Assembly: GCA_016789405.1 (NCBI GenBank)
Contig: JAEUPQ010000011.1
Coordinates: 1-64,000 of the forward strand
Direction of reading: 5' to 3'
Origin: Lysobacteraceae bacterium
GTDB taxonomy: Bacteria; Pseudomonadota; Gammaproteobacteria; Xanthomonadales; Xanthomonadaceae
Length of the DNA stretch: 64,000 nt
Shown: positions 9,267-19,120 of the stretch, piece by piece
How positions within the stretch are numbered: the first letter of the stretch is position 1
How the letters are laid out: each line of letters begins with the position of its first letter
The notes under the pieces: generated by a model
The model's database searches: none
The model's input: only the letters and a program-made list of their open reading frames with translations
Told to the model about the DNA's origin: nothing
Translations under genes and position numbers: made by a program

Positions 9267-10183
9267 TCGCGCTCGCCAGACGACTGCTGAAGGCGATCAC
9301 GCCCGGCCCGCGCTGGTTCGTGATCGCGCCACCGTACGTGTGGATGCTGATCTTCTTCGCGATTCCCTTCCTGATCCTGTTGCAGATCTCGTTCGCGAAG
9401 CCCCTGATCGCGTCGCCTCCGTACAGCGATCTGCTGGACACGGCGGGCGGCGAAATCAACCTCACGCTCAACCTGAACAACTACACGGCACTGTTCCACG
9501 ACAGCAAGTATGCGGGGGCCTACCTCAGTTCCCTGAAGATCGCGGCGATCTCCACGCTGCTGTGCCTGCTGGTGGGCTATCCGATCGCCTATTCGATCTC
9601 GCGGCTGTCGCCATCCGTCCGCAACGTGGCGCTGATGCTGGTGATCCTGCCCTCGTGGACCTCGTTCCTGATCCGCATCTACGCCTGGGTCGGTCTGCTC
9701 AAGGACAACGGATTCATCAACAAGGCGCTGATGTCGATCGGCCTCATCGACGAGCCGATGAAGATCCTCTACACTCCGATCGCGGTCTACATCGGCATCG
9801 TCTACGCGTACCTGCCGTTCATGGTCCTGCCGCTGTACGCCAACCTGATCAAGCACGACCACCGCCTCCTCGAAGCCGCCTACGACCTCGGCGCGAAACC
9901 GCTGAAGGCGTTCTTCCAGGTGACCGTGCCGCTGTCTTTCGCCGGCATCATCGCCGGTTGCATGCTGGTCTTCATTCCGGCCGTGGGCGAATTCGTGATC
10001 CCGGAACTGCTCGGTGGTCCGTCGACCAAGATGATCGGCAAGGTGCTGTGGGAGGAGTATTTCACCGCGAACGACTGGCCGCGCGCCTCGGCGATCGCGA
10101 TCGTCATGCTGATGCTCCTGGTCATTCCGATCACGATCTTCCACCGGTATCAGTCGCGCCAGTTGGAAGCGAGGCTGTCATGA
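9263..10183 (+). CDS. potH: polyamine ABC transporter permease (PotH family)
   Basis: A 306-aa inner-membrane permease with about six hydrophobic segments and the cytoplasmic EAA loop (LLEAAYDLGAKPLKAFFQVTVPL, about residues 200-222), which contacts the ATPase. The start at 9263 uses the ATGA overlap with the ATPase stop; a 26-codon upstream extension in frame is Arg-rich and is rejected as a shadow. It also overlaps the next permease by 4 bp. Confidence 0.93.
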   Translation: MIALARRLLKAITPGPRWFVIAPPYVWMLIFFAIPFLILLQISFAKPLIASPPYSDLLDTAGGEINLTLNLNNYTALFHDSKYAGAYLSSLKIAAISTLLCLLVGYPIAYSISRLSPSVRNVALMLVILPSWTSFLIRIYAWVGLLKDNGFINKALMSIGLIDEPMKILYTPIAVYIGIVYAYLPFMVLPLYANLIKHDHRLLEAAYDLGAKPLKAFFQVTVPLSFAGIIAGCMLVFIPAVGEFVIPELLGGPSTKMIGKVLWEEYFTANDWPRASAIAIVMLMLLVIPITIFHRYQSRQLEARLS

Positions 10184-11052
10184 GTGGCGCTTCCATGAAT
10201 GGCGCTTCGCGTCGCAGCGAGATGCTCTCGTTCCGCAGCCTGGTCCTGCTGCTGGGATTCCTGTTCCTCTACGTTCCGATGTTCAGCCTGATCGTGTTCT
10301 CGTTCAACGAGTCGCGCATGGTCACGGTCTGGGCGGGGTTCTCGGTGAAATGGTACGGCGAGCTGTTCCAGGACCAGCTGATGCTGGATGCGGCCTGGAT
10401 GTCGCTGAAGATCGCGTTCTATACCGCCTGCGCTTCGGTCGTGCTGGGCACGATGGCGGCCCTGGTCATGACGCGCATGCGGGCCTTCCGTGGAAAGACC
10501 CTGTTCGGCGGGCTGATCACGGCCCCCCTGGTCATGCCCGAGGTGATCACCGGCGTCTCGATCCTGATGATGTTCGTCGCCGTGGGCGACATGCTGGGGT
10601 CGCCGATCCAGCGTGGCATCAGCACGGTCTGGATCGCGCACGTGACGTTCACGGTGGCATTCGTGACCGTGGTCATTTCGTCGCGGCTGCAGGATCTGGA
10701 CCGTTCGCTCGAGGAAGCGGCGATGGACCTCGGCGCGAACCGTCTGAAGGTCTTCTTCCTGATCACCTTGCCGATCATCGCGCCTTCGCTGGTCGCGGGT
10801 TGGCTGCTGGCCTTCACGCTGTCGCTGGACGATCTGGTGATCTCAGCGTTCACCAATGGCCCCGGTTCGACGACCCTGCCGCAGAAAGTGTTCTCGTCGG
10901 TGCGGCTTGGGCTGAGCCCGAAGATCAATGCGCTGGCAAGCCTGTTGATCCTGGCCGTGTCCACGGCCGGCTTCATCGCCTGGTGGTTCATGGCCCGCGA
11001 AGAGAAGCGCCGCCAGCGCGACATGCAACTCGCGATGCAGAAAGGAGACTGA
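10180..11052 (+). CDS. potI: polyamine ABC transporter permease (PotI family)
   Basis: A 290-aa second permease subunit with six hydrophobic segments and an EAA loop (SLEEAAMDLGANRLKVFF). Start at 10180 inside an ATGA overlap with potH. It completes a binding protein-ATPase-permease-permease order typical of Pot/Spu systems. AAAGGAG at its very end serves as ribosome-binding site for the dehydrogenase that follows. Confidence 0.93.
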   Translation: MSGASMNGASRRSEMLSFRSLVLLLGFLFLYVPMFSLIVFSFNESRMVTVWAGFSVKWYGELFQDQLMLDAAWMSLKIAFYTACASVVLGTMAALVMTRMRAFRGKTLFGGLITAPLVMPEVITGVSILMMFVAVGDMLGSPIQRGISTVWIAHVTFTVAFVTVVISSRLQDLDRSLEEAAMDLGANRLKVFFLITLPIIAPSLVAGWLLAFTLSLDDLVISAFTNGPGSTTLPQKVFSSVRLGLSPKINALASLLILAVSTAGFIAWWFMAREEKRRQRDMQLAMQKGD

Positions 11053-11055
11053 TTC

Positions 11056-12417
11056 GTGACCGTCGAACTGATCCACCCCTGGACCGGCGACATCGACTAT
11101 CGCTACGCGTACGTCGGCGAAGCCGAGGTCGAGCGTGTCCTGCAGGCGGCTGCCACGGCTGCGCCCGACTGGGCCGCTCGCCCACTCGAAGCGCGTGGCG
11201 CGCTGCTGCGCGCAGTCGCCGGCGTGCTGCGCACACGGAGGAACGACATCGCCGCCATCATGTCCGCGGACATGGGCAAGCTGCGTCGCGAGGCGCTCGC
11301 GGAGATCGAGAAATCCGCATCGGCTTGCGAGTACTACGCAGACCACGCCATCGACTACCTGCGCGACGGCGCGATCGCCACAGAAGCGCAGCGCAGCTAC
11401 GTGACCTACGAACCACTGGGCTGCGTGTTCGCGGTGATGCCCTGGAACTTTCCGATCTGGCAGGTGTTCCGTTTCCTGGCGCCTGGGTTGATGGCTGGCA
11501 ATGTCGCCGTGCTCAAGCATGCGACCAATGTGCCGCGCTGCGCCGATGCCATCGCCGACGTGCTGCGCGAAGCCGGCGTGCCCGAGGGCGTGTTCGGCGT
11601 ACTCCACATCGACAACCGGATGGCCGAACGCGTCATCGCCGACCGTCGCGTCAAGGCGGTGACCCTGACCGGCAGCGAGCGCGCCGGCAGCGCCGTGGCT
11701 TCGGCGGCCGGCAAGCACCTGAAGAAATGCGTGATGGAACTGGGCGGCAGCGATCCGTTCGTGGTGCTGGACGATGCCGACCTGGATGTCACGATCCCGG
11801 CCGCCATCGCCTCGCGCTTCGGCAATGCCGGACAGACCTGCATCGCGGCCAAGCGCTTCATCGTGACCCCCGGCATCGCCGATGCTTTCGTTTCGCGTTT
11901 CGTCGAAGCCGCATCCAAGCTGACTGTCGGCGATCCAATGCACGAGGCGACCACGCTCGCACCGATGGCGCGCGCGGACCTGCGCGACGAGGTGCATGCG
12001 CAGGTGCGACGCAGCGTCGATGCCGGTGCAACCCTGCTGCTCGGCGGCGAACCGGGGCAGGGCGGTTCGCACTATCCGGCGACGATCCTCGACCATGTCG
12101 TGCCCGGCATGCCGGCCTACCATGAAGAGCTGTTCGGCCCGGCCGCGTCCATCCTGCGCGCGAAGGACGAGGACGATGCGGTGCGCATCGCCAACGATAC
12201 CGACTTCGGCCTCGGCGCCAGCGTCTGGACCACCGACAAGGCGCGCGGCGAAGCCGTCGCCCGTCGATTGCAGGCCGGCGCCACCTTCGTCAACGCCATC
12301 GTCCGCAGCGACGTGCGCCTGCCGTTCGGCGGCACCAAGACTTCCGGCTTCGGCCGGGAGCTTGCGGAGCACGGCATCCATGAATTCATGAACATCAAGA
12401 CGGTGTATGTCGCGTAA
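11056..12417 (+). CDS. NAD(P)-dependent succinate-semialdehyde dehydrogenase (Sad/YneI-like)
   Basis: A 453-aa aldehyde dehydrogenase. Features: PWNFPIW near the cofactor site, TGSERAGS, the catalytic Glu in MELGGSDP and the catalytic Cys in FGNAGQTCIAAKR. The short N-terminus and GQTCIAAKR context match the Sad/YneI branch, which oxidises succinic semialdehyde to succinate, the last step of GABA breakdown. The GTG start at 11056 sits behind AAAGGAG (11041-11047), 3 bp after potI. No separate GABA aminotransferase is annotated here; one of the two class III aminotransferases may act on GABA (inference). Confidence 0.85.
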   Translation: MTVELIHPWTGDIDYRYAYVGEAEVERVLQAAATAAPDWAARPLEARGALLRAVAGVLRTRRNDIAAIMSADMGKLRREALAEIEKSASACEYYADHAIDYLRDGAIATEAQRSYVTYEPLGCVFAVMPWNFPIWQVFRFLAPGLMAGNVAVLKHATNVPRCADAIADVLREAGVPEGVFGVLHIDNRMAERVIADRRVKAVTLTGSERAGSAVASAAGKHLKKCVMELGGSDPFVVLDDADLDVTIPAAIASRFGNAGQTCIAAKRFIVTPGIADAFVSRFVEAASKLTVGDPMHEATTLAPMARADLRDEVHAQVRRSVDAGATLLLGGEPGQGGSHYPATILDHVVPGMPAYHEELFGPAASILRAKDEDDAVRIANDTDFGLGASVWTTDKARGEAVARRLQAGATFVNAIVRSDVRLPFGGTKTSGFGRELAEHGIHEFMNIKTVYVA

Positions 12418-12811
12418 GCCTTGGCTTGCGACTATTCTCGCGGTGCTGGCCGCAACCGGCTGCTCGACCAAGGAGACTTTCCTCGATTCTCTGGTGCGTG
12501 CAGATGAAACCTGCATTGCGGAAGGCGGTACGCCAGTGCGGGATGGGCATTTCATCGCCAGTTGCACTTGGCCGGCCCACGATGCCGGAAAGGCATGCTC
12601 CGACAACGATGAGTGCGAAGGTCGCTGCAATCCGCCGATGGTGGAACCGCCGAATCTGACGCCAGGGGGCGTTCCATTATTTGAATTCCGACTTCCGGAA
12701 TCCGGACCTATCGTGGGTACATGCTCGTCTTACCGTACCCGAGGCAAGCCACTGAACTGCGCTTACTACCTCGTGAAAGGTCGCCTTGAAGGTGGGCGTT
12801 GCATCGAATGA
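12407..12811 (+). CDS. small Cys-rich lipoprotein, unknown function
   Basis: A 134-aa protein that overlaps the dehydrogenase end by 11 bp. The leader ends in a lipobox-like LAATGC (Cys19), so the mature form is probably lipid-anchored. The mature part has about nine further cysteines, including a tight cluster KACSDNDECEGRC, suggesting a disulfide-stabilised exported domain. Codon third positions are less G/C-rich than in the neighbours, a hint of separate origin. I do not recognise a family. Confidence 0.7.
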   Translation: MSRKPWLATILAVLAATGCSTKETFLDSLVRADETCIAEGGTPVRDGHFIASCTWPAHDAGKACSDNDECEGRCNPPMVEPPNLTPGGVPLFEFRLPESGPIVGTCSSYRTRGKPLNCAYYLVKGRLEGGRCIE

Positions 12812-12888
12812 TCCGCGTGGACGCGCACGCGACCATCCCGCCTGCTGCACGCTAGAATCGCGCCACTCTCCGGATACAGGACGTCACG

Positions 12889-14976
12889 ATGCGCACCCTC
12901 ATCGCCACGCTGATCGCGCTCGGCGCGCTGTCGACCAGCTTGCCGGCCTTGGCCAGCTCCGACATGGGCTGCAGCCAGGTCCTGGTGCCGGCATCGGCGT
13001 CGTACTCCGACTGCGCCAGCTCCGCGATTCTCGCGCCGGGCAACGACACCCGCGTCAATCTGGCGTTCCTGATGATGGATGCGCACGGCGGGCGCACGCC
13101 GCCGCCGGCGCGCCCGGTCGAGCCCGGGCAGCGACCGACGATCATGGTGCCGTTCGGCTGGTCGGACATGATCGGTCGTTTCGCCACACCGTCCGGCAAC
13201 GGCGCAGGGGAACCCGGGCTCTGGGCGAGCGGGGAAGGGACGGTCTGCGTCAGCCAGGAAAGTGGTCGGATCGCGTTCCTCGAAGCGCTCCAGGCCGAAC
13301 GCAAGTTGAGCGATGAGGAACGCAGCCGCCTTGCCGCCACGCGCACGGGCATGGCCTGTCCCATCGGCGAGGCGGGCACGGTGCCGGCTCCGGTCGACGC
13401 CACGACGGAAGTCGGTCGTGCCTTTGCCGACTATCTTCGAGCCAGCGCCGCCTTCTATGCCGGTGCGTACGATCCGGAAACGTTCCAGCGTCTTGCCGGC
13501 AGCAAGCAGCCCTGGGTGCGTGAGACTGCGCGCTACATGACCGGACGGACCTGGGCGCTGCGTGCGCAGTCGAGCGGATTCGGCACCTATGGCGAGATCG
13601 AGCACGACCGGATGGACGATGCGGCGTTGAAGAACGCGGCGTCGGCTCTCAATGCCTACCTCAAGGCCTATCCTCGCGGCAGGTATGCCGCATCGGCATA
13701 CGGATTGCTGCGCCGCGTCCACTGGCTCGCAGGGGATACGGACGCGTTGACGGCAGCCTATGGCTGGCAGATCGACCAGCAGGATCCCGCGTTGCGCAAT
13801 GTGCATGAAGTCGACCTCGCGCAGGAAATCGACGCGAAGCTGCCGATCGATGCCTACCTCTCGAAGGATGCGCATCCGGTGCTGGTCGCGGTCGACGTGC
13901 TGCGCCGCATGCGGAAGTCGGGCGCAGACGACGCAGAGCGCATCTCGCGCAAGGACATCGAAGCGCTGCGTCCACGCTTCAAGGGGCGCGAGTCCCTGCA
14001 CGGCTACCTGCTCGCGGCGCATGCGCACTTCGTCGACGGCGCGCCGCATCGCGTGCTCGAACTGATTCCGGCCGAGACGCCATCCCGTCCCATGGACTCG
14101 GTTGCTTTCAGCCGGCAGGCCCTGCGCGCCCTCGCGCTGGATGCGCTGAAGGACAAGGACGCACGCGCAGCGCTCATGTCGCTGTTCCCACACGCCACCG
14201 GTGCGTTCCAGCGCCAGACCCTGGAACTGGCGCTGGCGATGCACGAGGAGCGCAACGAAGGCCTTCCGCGCGTCTTCGCGCCAGGCAGCCTCATCGTCGA
14301 TCCCGGCATACGCGAGCAGTTGCTGATCCATGTCGCTAGCCCGGAACTGCTGCGCGCACGCGCCGATGATGCCAAGGGCTCGAAGCGCGAGCGCGCACTG
14401 GCCTTGTACGTATTGCTCTACAAGCAGCTCACCCGTGGTCGCTATGCCGATTTCCTCAAGGACGTGAAGCGTCTGCCCGCGAAGATCGGCACCGAGCCCA
14501 ATGCCTACGACAAGCTCGGCGACATGACTGCGATCGCCGATTTCCGCTGGCAGGGCAGCAGCGAAGGCTACGCTTGTCCGCCGCTGCAGCAGATCGCGAC
14601 GACGCTCGCCACGGATGCCGGCAACCACAAGGCGAGGCTGTGCCTGGGCGACTTCCTGCGACTCAATGGCTACGATCGCGCCGAATCCTGGTCGTTCTCG
14701 GTCCGCAAGGAAGAACTCGGCGGATCCGCCAGCCAGTTCCCCGGAACCTACCTCCCGCGTCAGCGGATCTACCAGTCGATCATCGATGATGCCAGGGCGG
14801 CGGATGGCGAGCGCGCCTACGCCCTCTACCGCGCTGTGAACTGCTACGCACCAGCGGGGTTCAATGATTGCGGTGGAGATGACGTTGCCATTGAAACCCG
14901 CAAGGGCTGGTTCAACCAGTTGAAGAGCCGCTATCCGGCTTCGAGCTGGGCGAAGCAATTGCGCTACTACTGGTAG
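12889..14976 (+). CDS. exported 695-aa helical-repeat-like protein, unknown function
   Basis: Signal peptide with probable cleavage after LPALA (about residue 22). The rest is rich in alpha-helical, alanine-rich segments with TPR/Sel1-like spacing (AASALNAYLKAYPRGRYAASA, ALYVLLYKQLTRGRY, YALYRAVNCYAP), consistent with a periplasmic solenoid. Scattered cysteines (CSQVLV, CPPLQQ, CLGDF, NCYAPAGFNDCGG) may form disulfides. Similar proteins of this length occur in xanthomonads as unnamed lipoprotein/TPR-like proteins. It is followed 4 bp later by the DUF3142 gene, so the two probably work together. Function unknown. Confidence 0.8.
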   Translation: MRTLIATLIALGALSTSLPALASSDMGCSQVLVPASASYSDCASSAILAPGNDTRVNLAFLMMDAHGGRTPPPARPVEPGQRPTIMVPFGWSDMIGRFATPSGNGAGEPGLWASGEGTVCVSQESGRIAFLEALQAERKLSDEERSRLAATRTGMACPIGEAGTVPAPVDATTEVGRAFADYLRASAAFYAGAYDPETFQRLAGSKQPWVRETARYMTGRTWALRAQSSGFGTYGEIEHDRMDDAALKNAASALNAYLKAYPRGRYAASAYGLLRRVHWLAGDTDALTAAYGWQIDQQDPALRNVHEVDLAQEIDAKLPIDAYLSKDAHPVLVAVDVLRRMRKSGADDAERISRKDIEALRPRFKGRESLHGYLLAAHAHFVDGAPHRVLELIPAETPSRPMDSVAFSRQALRALALDALKDKDARAALMSLFPHATGAFQRQTLELALAMHEERNEGLPRVFAPGSLIVDPGIREQLLIHVASPELLRARADDAKGSKRERALALYVLLYKQLTRGRYADFLKDVKRLPAKIGTEPNAYDKLGDMTAIADFRWQGSSEGYACPPLQQIATTLATDAGNHKARLCLGDFLRLNGYDRAESWSFSVRKEELGGSASQFPGTYLPRQRIYQSIIDDARAADGERAYALYRAVNCYAPAGFNDCGGDDVAIETRKGWFNQLKSRYPASSWAKQLRYYW

Positions 14977-14980
14977 CGTC

Positions 14981-15691
14981 GTGCGACGTCTGCTCGCCGT
15001 GTTCGCGCTTGCGCTGGCCAGCCTGTGCGGCGAGGTCGGCGCAATCGATCGCGTGGATGCTGCACGCTACGACGCCTTCTGGCTGTGGGCCGGGGTGAAG
15101 CCCCAGCCGGTGCTGGATCGTGCGAAGTCGGTGTACGTCCTGCACAGCGAGATCAAGGCCATGCCGGAGGCGCGATTGTTCGCGCAGCGGCCGGCAACGC
15201 CGCGCATTCGGCATGCCGATGTCTGGATCGTGTATCGCGTCGAGACGCTGCGCTGGACGCCCCAGGTCCACGCGCAGGTGCTCGCCCAGATCGAGCGTTG
15301 GCGACTGGCAGGCAACCGCCTGGTCGGGGTGCAGATCGACTTCGATGCACGCACGCGTCATCTCGACGAATACGCGACGTTCCTGCGCGACCTGCGCAAG
15401 CGCCTGCCCGCGCGCTACAAGCTCGGTATCACCGGCCTGCTCGACTGGAGCGCCAACGGCGATCCCGAAGGATTGCGCGCGCTGGAAGGCGTGGTCGATG
15501 AAATCGTGCTGCAGATCTACCAGGGGCGACGCGTCATTCCCGGCTATGCGCGCTACCTGCAGCGACTCGACCGCTTGAACGTGCCGTTCCGCATCGGCCT
15601 GCTGCAGGGCGGCGAATGGACGCCACCGCCGTCCCTGGCGGCGCATCCGAAGTTCCGCGGCTACGTCGTGTTTCTGGTCAATCCTCGCTGA
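14981..15691 (+). CDS. DUF3142 domain protein, exported
   Basis: A 236-aa protein with GTG start 4 bp after the 695-aa gene stop. A short signal peptide ends near GEVGA. The DUF3142 hallmarks YDAFWLWAG, VYVLHSEIK and GVQIDFDART are present; the domain resembles a TIM-barrel glycosidase-like fold, with the QIDFDA acidic residues as candidate catalytic positions (inference). The 3' end overlaps the convergent agmatinase gene by 14 bp. The biological role is not established. Confidence 0.8.
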   Translation: MRRLLAVFALALASLCGEVGAIDRVDAARYDAFWLWAGVKPQPVLDRAKSVYVLHSEIKAMPEARLFAQRPATPRIRHADVWIVYRVETLRWTPQVHAQVLAQIERWRLAGNRLVGVQIDFDARTRHLDEYATFLRDLRKRLPARYKLGITGLLDWSANGDPEGLRALEGVVDEIVLQIYQGRRVIPGYARYLQRLDRLNVPFRIGLLQGGEWTPPPSLAAHPKFRGYVVFLVNPR

Positions 15692-16694
15692 TCCGCCCGC
15701 GGGAAAAGCGGCTCGCGTGCGCCGCCAGCAGTTCCTGCGCGATCGACGCGGCGGCCAGCGCCGTGATGTCGGCATGATCGAAAGGTGGCGATACCTCGAC
15801 CACGTCCATGCCGACGATATTCAGGCCCGCAAGACCGCGCACGAGTTGCAGGGCGACGTGGGTGTCGAAGCCACCGACCACCGGCGTGCCGGTGCCGGGC
15901 GCGAATGCGGGATCGAGGAAGTCGATGTCGAAGCTGACGTAGCAGTTGCGTTCCCCGATGCGTGCCCGGATCTCGGCGATGCAGGCATCGATGCCGTGCG
16001 CATGCAACCAGCGCGCATCGAGGACACGGAAACCGTGCGTCTCGGGATTGAGCGTACGCATGCCGATCTGGATCGATGACTCGGGATCGACGATGCCGTT
16101 CTTCGCTGCATGCCAGAACATAGTGCCGTGATCGATGCGCTCATCGCGGTCGGCCCAGGTATCGCTGTGCGCATCGAAATGGATCAGCGACAGCGGCCCG
16201 TGGCGTTCGTGCAGTGCCTGCAGGATCGGATAGCTGATGAAGTGGTCGCCGCCCAGCGCGAGCGTCGTCACGCCCGCATCGACGAATGCGCGGAAGGCAT
16301 CGCGCAGTGTCTCCGGCACGCGCTCGGGACGGCCGTGGTCGAAGAACACGTCACCCCAGTCGATCACATTGAGCCGCTCGCAGGGGTCGAAATCCCAGGC
16401 ATACGGTGCGCACCACGCGAGCGACGCCGACATCATGCGGATCGCCCGTGGTCCGAGTCGCGTGCCTGGGCGATTGGTGGTCGCAAGGTCGAACGGCACG
16501 CCGACCACGGCGACATCCACGCCGGTCAGGTCCTTGGTGTACCTGCGGCGCAGGAAACTCAGCGCGCCGGAGTAGGTGGGCTCGGCATGCATGCCGTACG
16601 GAGAAACGCGGGTGAAGGCTTGATCAATCGCGTGCGGATCGACGGCGGTCGCGGGGCGAACGGGATCTTTGCTGTGATCGGCAGGTTTTGACAT
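15678..16694 (-). CDS. speB: agmatinase/guanidinobutyrase (ureohydrolase family)
   Basis: A 338-aa Mn2+-dependent ureohydrolase. Metal ligands: ALGGDHF, FDAHSDT and SFDIDFLDPAFAPGTGTP. Agmatinases convert agmatine to putrescine and urea; close relatives use 4-guanidinobutyrate to make GABA, and either product would feed the Puu/Spu genes alongside. A ~45-residue N-terminal extension before the core is longer than in E. coli SpeB (306 aa), as in many guanidinobutyrases. First gene of a minus-strand stretch's 3' end; the sirtuin gene lies 59 bp upstream. Confidence 0.87.
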   Translation of the reverse strand: MSKPADHSKDPVRPATAVDPHAIDQAFTRVSPYGMHAEPTYSGALSFLRRRYTKDLTGVDVAVVGVPFDLATTNRPGTRLGPRAIRMMSASLAWCAPYAWDFDPCERLNVIDWGDVFFDHGRPERVPETLRDAFRAFVDAGVTTLALGGDHFISYPILQALHERHGPLSLIHFDAHSDTWADRDERIDHGTMFWHAAKNGIVDPESSIQIGMRTLNPETHGFRVLDARWLHAHGIDACIAEIRARIGERNCYVSFDIDFLDPAFAPGTGTPVVGGFDTHVALQLVRGLAGLNIVGMDVVEVSPPFDHADITALAAASIAQELLAAHASRFSRGRISED

Positions 16695-16753
16695 GACGAA
16701 TACCGGTGTGGATTCGCTCGTCGTTCGCCGGGACGCGCGTGACCGGTGTGGAA

Positions 16754-17461
16754 TCAGTCGGCCTTTTCCTCCAGCCAGCGCCGCACCAGCTGGGGCACAT
16801 GCGCGGTCGCGGTGCCCTGCAGCATCGTGTAACCGGCCGGGACTTCGTCGAGTTCGAGGGCGCAGACCGCCTTTTCGGCGTCGGCATGCGCGTACATGGT
16901 GAGCGAGGCGGCCGGATAGACGGTCAGCGAGGTGCCGACGACCAGGACCTTGCCGGCGTCGACCATCTCTTCCTCGGCCAGGCCCATCGCTTCGACCGCT
17001 TCGCCGAACCAGACGATGTCCGGCCGCAACTGCGATCCGTCCTCGCAGAGATCACCGATCCGGATCGGTGCGGCACCGAGATGACGACGCAGGTGGCGTG
17101 GCGACGTGCCGCGCGCCCACATCAGTTCGCCATGCAGGTGGATCACGTTCGTCGAGCCTGCGCGCTCGTGCAGGTCGTCGACGTTCTGCGTGATGATCAC
17201 GACCTCGTACTTCGATTCGAGTTCGGCCAGCGCGCGATGCGCTGCGTTCGGCTGTGCCTGGGCGGCGAGCGTGCGTCGTTCGTTGTAGAACTCGAGTACG
17301 AGCTCAGGATGCGCGTGCCAGCCCTCCGGACTGGCGAGCTGGCGCCAGTCGAGATTGCGCCACAGGCCGTTGGCGTCGCGGAACGTCGGCAGCCCGCTTT
17401 CGGCACTGATGCCGGAGCCGGAGAGGATGACGATCTTGTTTGGGTTGATGGCGAGGGTCAT
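16754..17461 (-). CDS. Sir2-family NAD-dependent protein deacylase lacking the zinc cysteines
   Basis: A 235-aa sirtuin that removes acyl groups from lysines using NAD+. Motifs: ILSGSGISAESGLPTFRD (NAD binding), TQNVDDLHERAG and the catalytic His in IHLHGEL. In CobB-type enzymes two CxxC pairs bind structural zinc after this His; here the segment LMWARGTSPRHLRRHLGAAP carries none, with one Cys only further on. Such zinc-less sirtuins are known in some bacterial branches. It lies between agmatinase and the semialdehyde dehydrogenase mmsA, suggesting control of acylation in this pathway (inference). Confidence 0.88.
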   Translation of the reverse strand: MTLAINPNKIVILSGSGISAESGLPTFRDANGLWRNLDWRQLASPEGWHAHPELVLEFYNERRTLAAQAQPNAAHRALAELESKYEVVIITQNVDDLHERAGSTNVIHLHGELMWARGTSPRHLRRHLGAAPIRIGDLCEDGSQLRPDIVWFGEAVEAMGLAEEEMVDAGKVLVVGTSLTVYPAASLTMYAHADAEKAVCALELDEVPAGYTMLQGTATAHVPQLVRRWLEEKAD

Positions 17462-17500
17462 GCGTTGAAATCGAAAAGAGAGTTAGTCGACGTGAATCCG

Positions 17501-19000
17501 TCACTTCATCGTCGGCATCACGAACTCGGCTGCGTGCGTTTCAGGCCAGCGGGCAGTGATCGTCTTCAGGCGTGTGTAGAAGCGCACGCCATCCGGGCCA
17601 TGCACGTGCAGCGGGCCGAAGATCGAGCGCTTCCAGCCGCCGAAGCTGTGGAAGGCCATCGGCACCGGGATCGGTACGTTCACGCCGACCATGCCGGCCT
17701 GCACGCGATGCGCGAACTCGCGCGCGGCGCTGCCGTCACGGGTGAAGATCGCGGTGCCGTTGCCGTATTCGTGTTCGTTCACCAGGCGCAGGGCGGTGTC
17801 GAAATCCGGCACGCGGACCACGCACAGCACCGGACCGAAGATCTCCTCGCGGTAGATCGTCATCCCGGGCTTGACGCGATCGAACAGGCAGCCGCCGAGG
17901 AAGAAGCCGTCGCCATGGCCATCGACCGCGTGGCCGCGACCGTCGACGACCAAGGTCGCGCCCTCGGCGACGCCGGCATCGACATACCCGCGCACCTTGT
18001 CGCGATGCGCGCCGGTGACCAGGGGCCCCATCTCTGCTTCCGAAGAGCCTGGATCCAGGCAGCCGGGCCCGATCTTCAATGCAGCCACCTTCGGCGCCAG
18101 CTTCTCGACCAGCGCATCGGCGGTGGCATCACCGACGCACACCGCGACCGAGATCGCCATGCACCGCTCGCCAGCCGAACCGTAGCCGGCACCGAGCAAG
18201 GCGGACACCGCGCCATCGAGATCGGCATCGGGCAGCACGACCATGTGGTTCTTTGCGCCGCCGAGTGCCTGCACGCGCTTGCCGTTGGCGCTGCCACGCG
18301 CATAGATGTACTCGGCGATCGGCGTGGAACCGACGAAGCTGATCGCCTGCACGCGCGGTTCGTCGAGCAGCGCGTCGACTGCGACCTTGTCGCCGTGGAC
18401 GACATTGAACACGCCGTCGGGCAGACCCGCCTGTTTCAGCAGCTCGGCCATGAAGATCGAGGCGGACGGATCGCGCTCGGACGGCTTCAGCACGAACGTG
18501 TTGCCGCAGGCGATCGCCACCGGGAACATCCACAGCGGCACCATCGCCGGGAAATTGAAGGGCGTGATGCCGGCGACGACACCCAGCGGCGCGTACTCGG
18601 TCCACGAATCGACGTCGCGGCCGACGTTCATCGAATGCTCGCCCTTGACCAGGTGCGGGATGCCGCAGGCGAATTCCACGACTTCGAGGCCGCGGGTGAC
18701 TTCGCCGCGCGCATCGGACAGGACCTTGCCGTGCTCGGAGGTGATGATCGCCGCGAGATCGCCGGCGTGGCGTTCGAGCAGTTCCTTGAAACGGAACATC
18801 ACCCGTGCGCGATTGAGTGGCGTGGTCGCGGCCCAGGCGGGAAATGCGGCCTGTGCAGCGTCGACGGCGGTTCGCACGTCATCGGTGGAGGCGAGGGGAA
18901 CGCGCCTGGCGACCGCGCCGGTGGCGGGGTCGAAGACGTCGGCGTGACGATGGCCTGTATCGATCGCCTGTCCGGCGATGTGGTGCGGAATGGTGTTCAT
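17501..19000 (-). CDS. mmsA: CoA-acylating methylmalonate/malonate-semialdehyde dehydrogenase
   Basis: A 499-aa member of the MmsA branch, with [30 protein letters not shown] (catalytic Cys) and the C-terminal [10 protein letters not shown] characteristic of the CoA-dependent enzymes. It lacks the usual ALDH catalytic Glu context (here ALGGAKNH), as expected for CoA-acylating members. With the aminotransferase at 20319-21695 it would convert beta-alanine via malonic semialdehyde to acetyl-CoA. Valine catabolism is the alternative role, but no other valine genes are nearby. Confidence 0.9.
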   Translation of the reverse strand: MNTIPHHIAGQAIDTGHRHADVFDPATGAVARRVPLASTDDVRTAVDAAQAAFPAWAATTPLNRARVMFRFKELLERHAGDLAAIITSEHGKVLSDARGEVTRGLEVVEFACGIPHLVKGEHSMNVGRDVDSWTEYAPLGVVAGITPFNFPAMVPLWMFPVAIACGNTFVLKPSERDPSASIFMAELLKQAGLPDGVFNVVHGDKVAVDALLDEPRVQAISFVGSTPIAEYIYARGSANGKRVQALGGAKNHMVVLPDADLDGAVSALLGAGYGSAGERCMAISVAVCVGDATADALVEKLAPKVAALKIGPGCLDPGSSEAEMGPLVTGAHRDKVRGYVDAGVAEGATLVVDGRGHAVDGHGDGFFLGGCLFDRVKPGMTIYREEIFGPVLCVVRVPDFDTALRLVNEHEYGNGTAIFTRDGSAAREFAHRVQAGMVGVNVPIPVPMAFHSFGGWKRSIFGPLHVHGPDGVRFYTRLKTITARWPETHAAEFVMPTMK

Positions 19001-19032
19001 TGAAGACCGTGTGGTTGTGAAGCCGGGCGATG

Positions 19033-19097
19033 CGCCCCGCGAGCGATGCCGTGCATCGTTGGCGGGGCGATCAGGAGCGGCGCGCGTGCGCCGCTCC
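19033..19097. terminator. two stacked hairpins between mmsA and ald
   Basis: Positions 19033-19067 contain GCCCCGC...GCGGGGC enclosing a second inverted repeat CGATG/CATCG. Positions 19074-19097 form a 10-bp perfect stem (GGAGCGGCGC/GCGCCGCTCC) with a GCGT loop. They follow the ald stop in its direction of transcription. No U-run is present, so a structured 3' end or attenuator is more likely than a classical terminator. Confidence 0.45.
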
Positions 19098-19120
19098 GGG
19101 TTTCACCACGGTCGCCGGGA

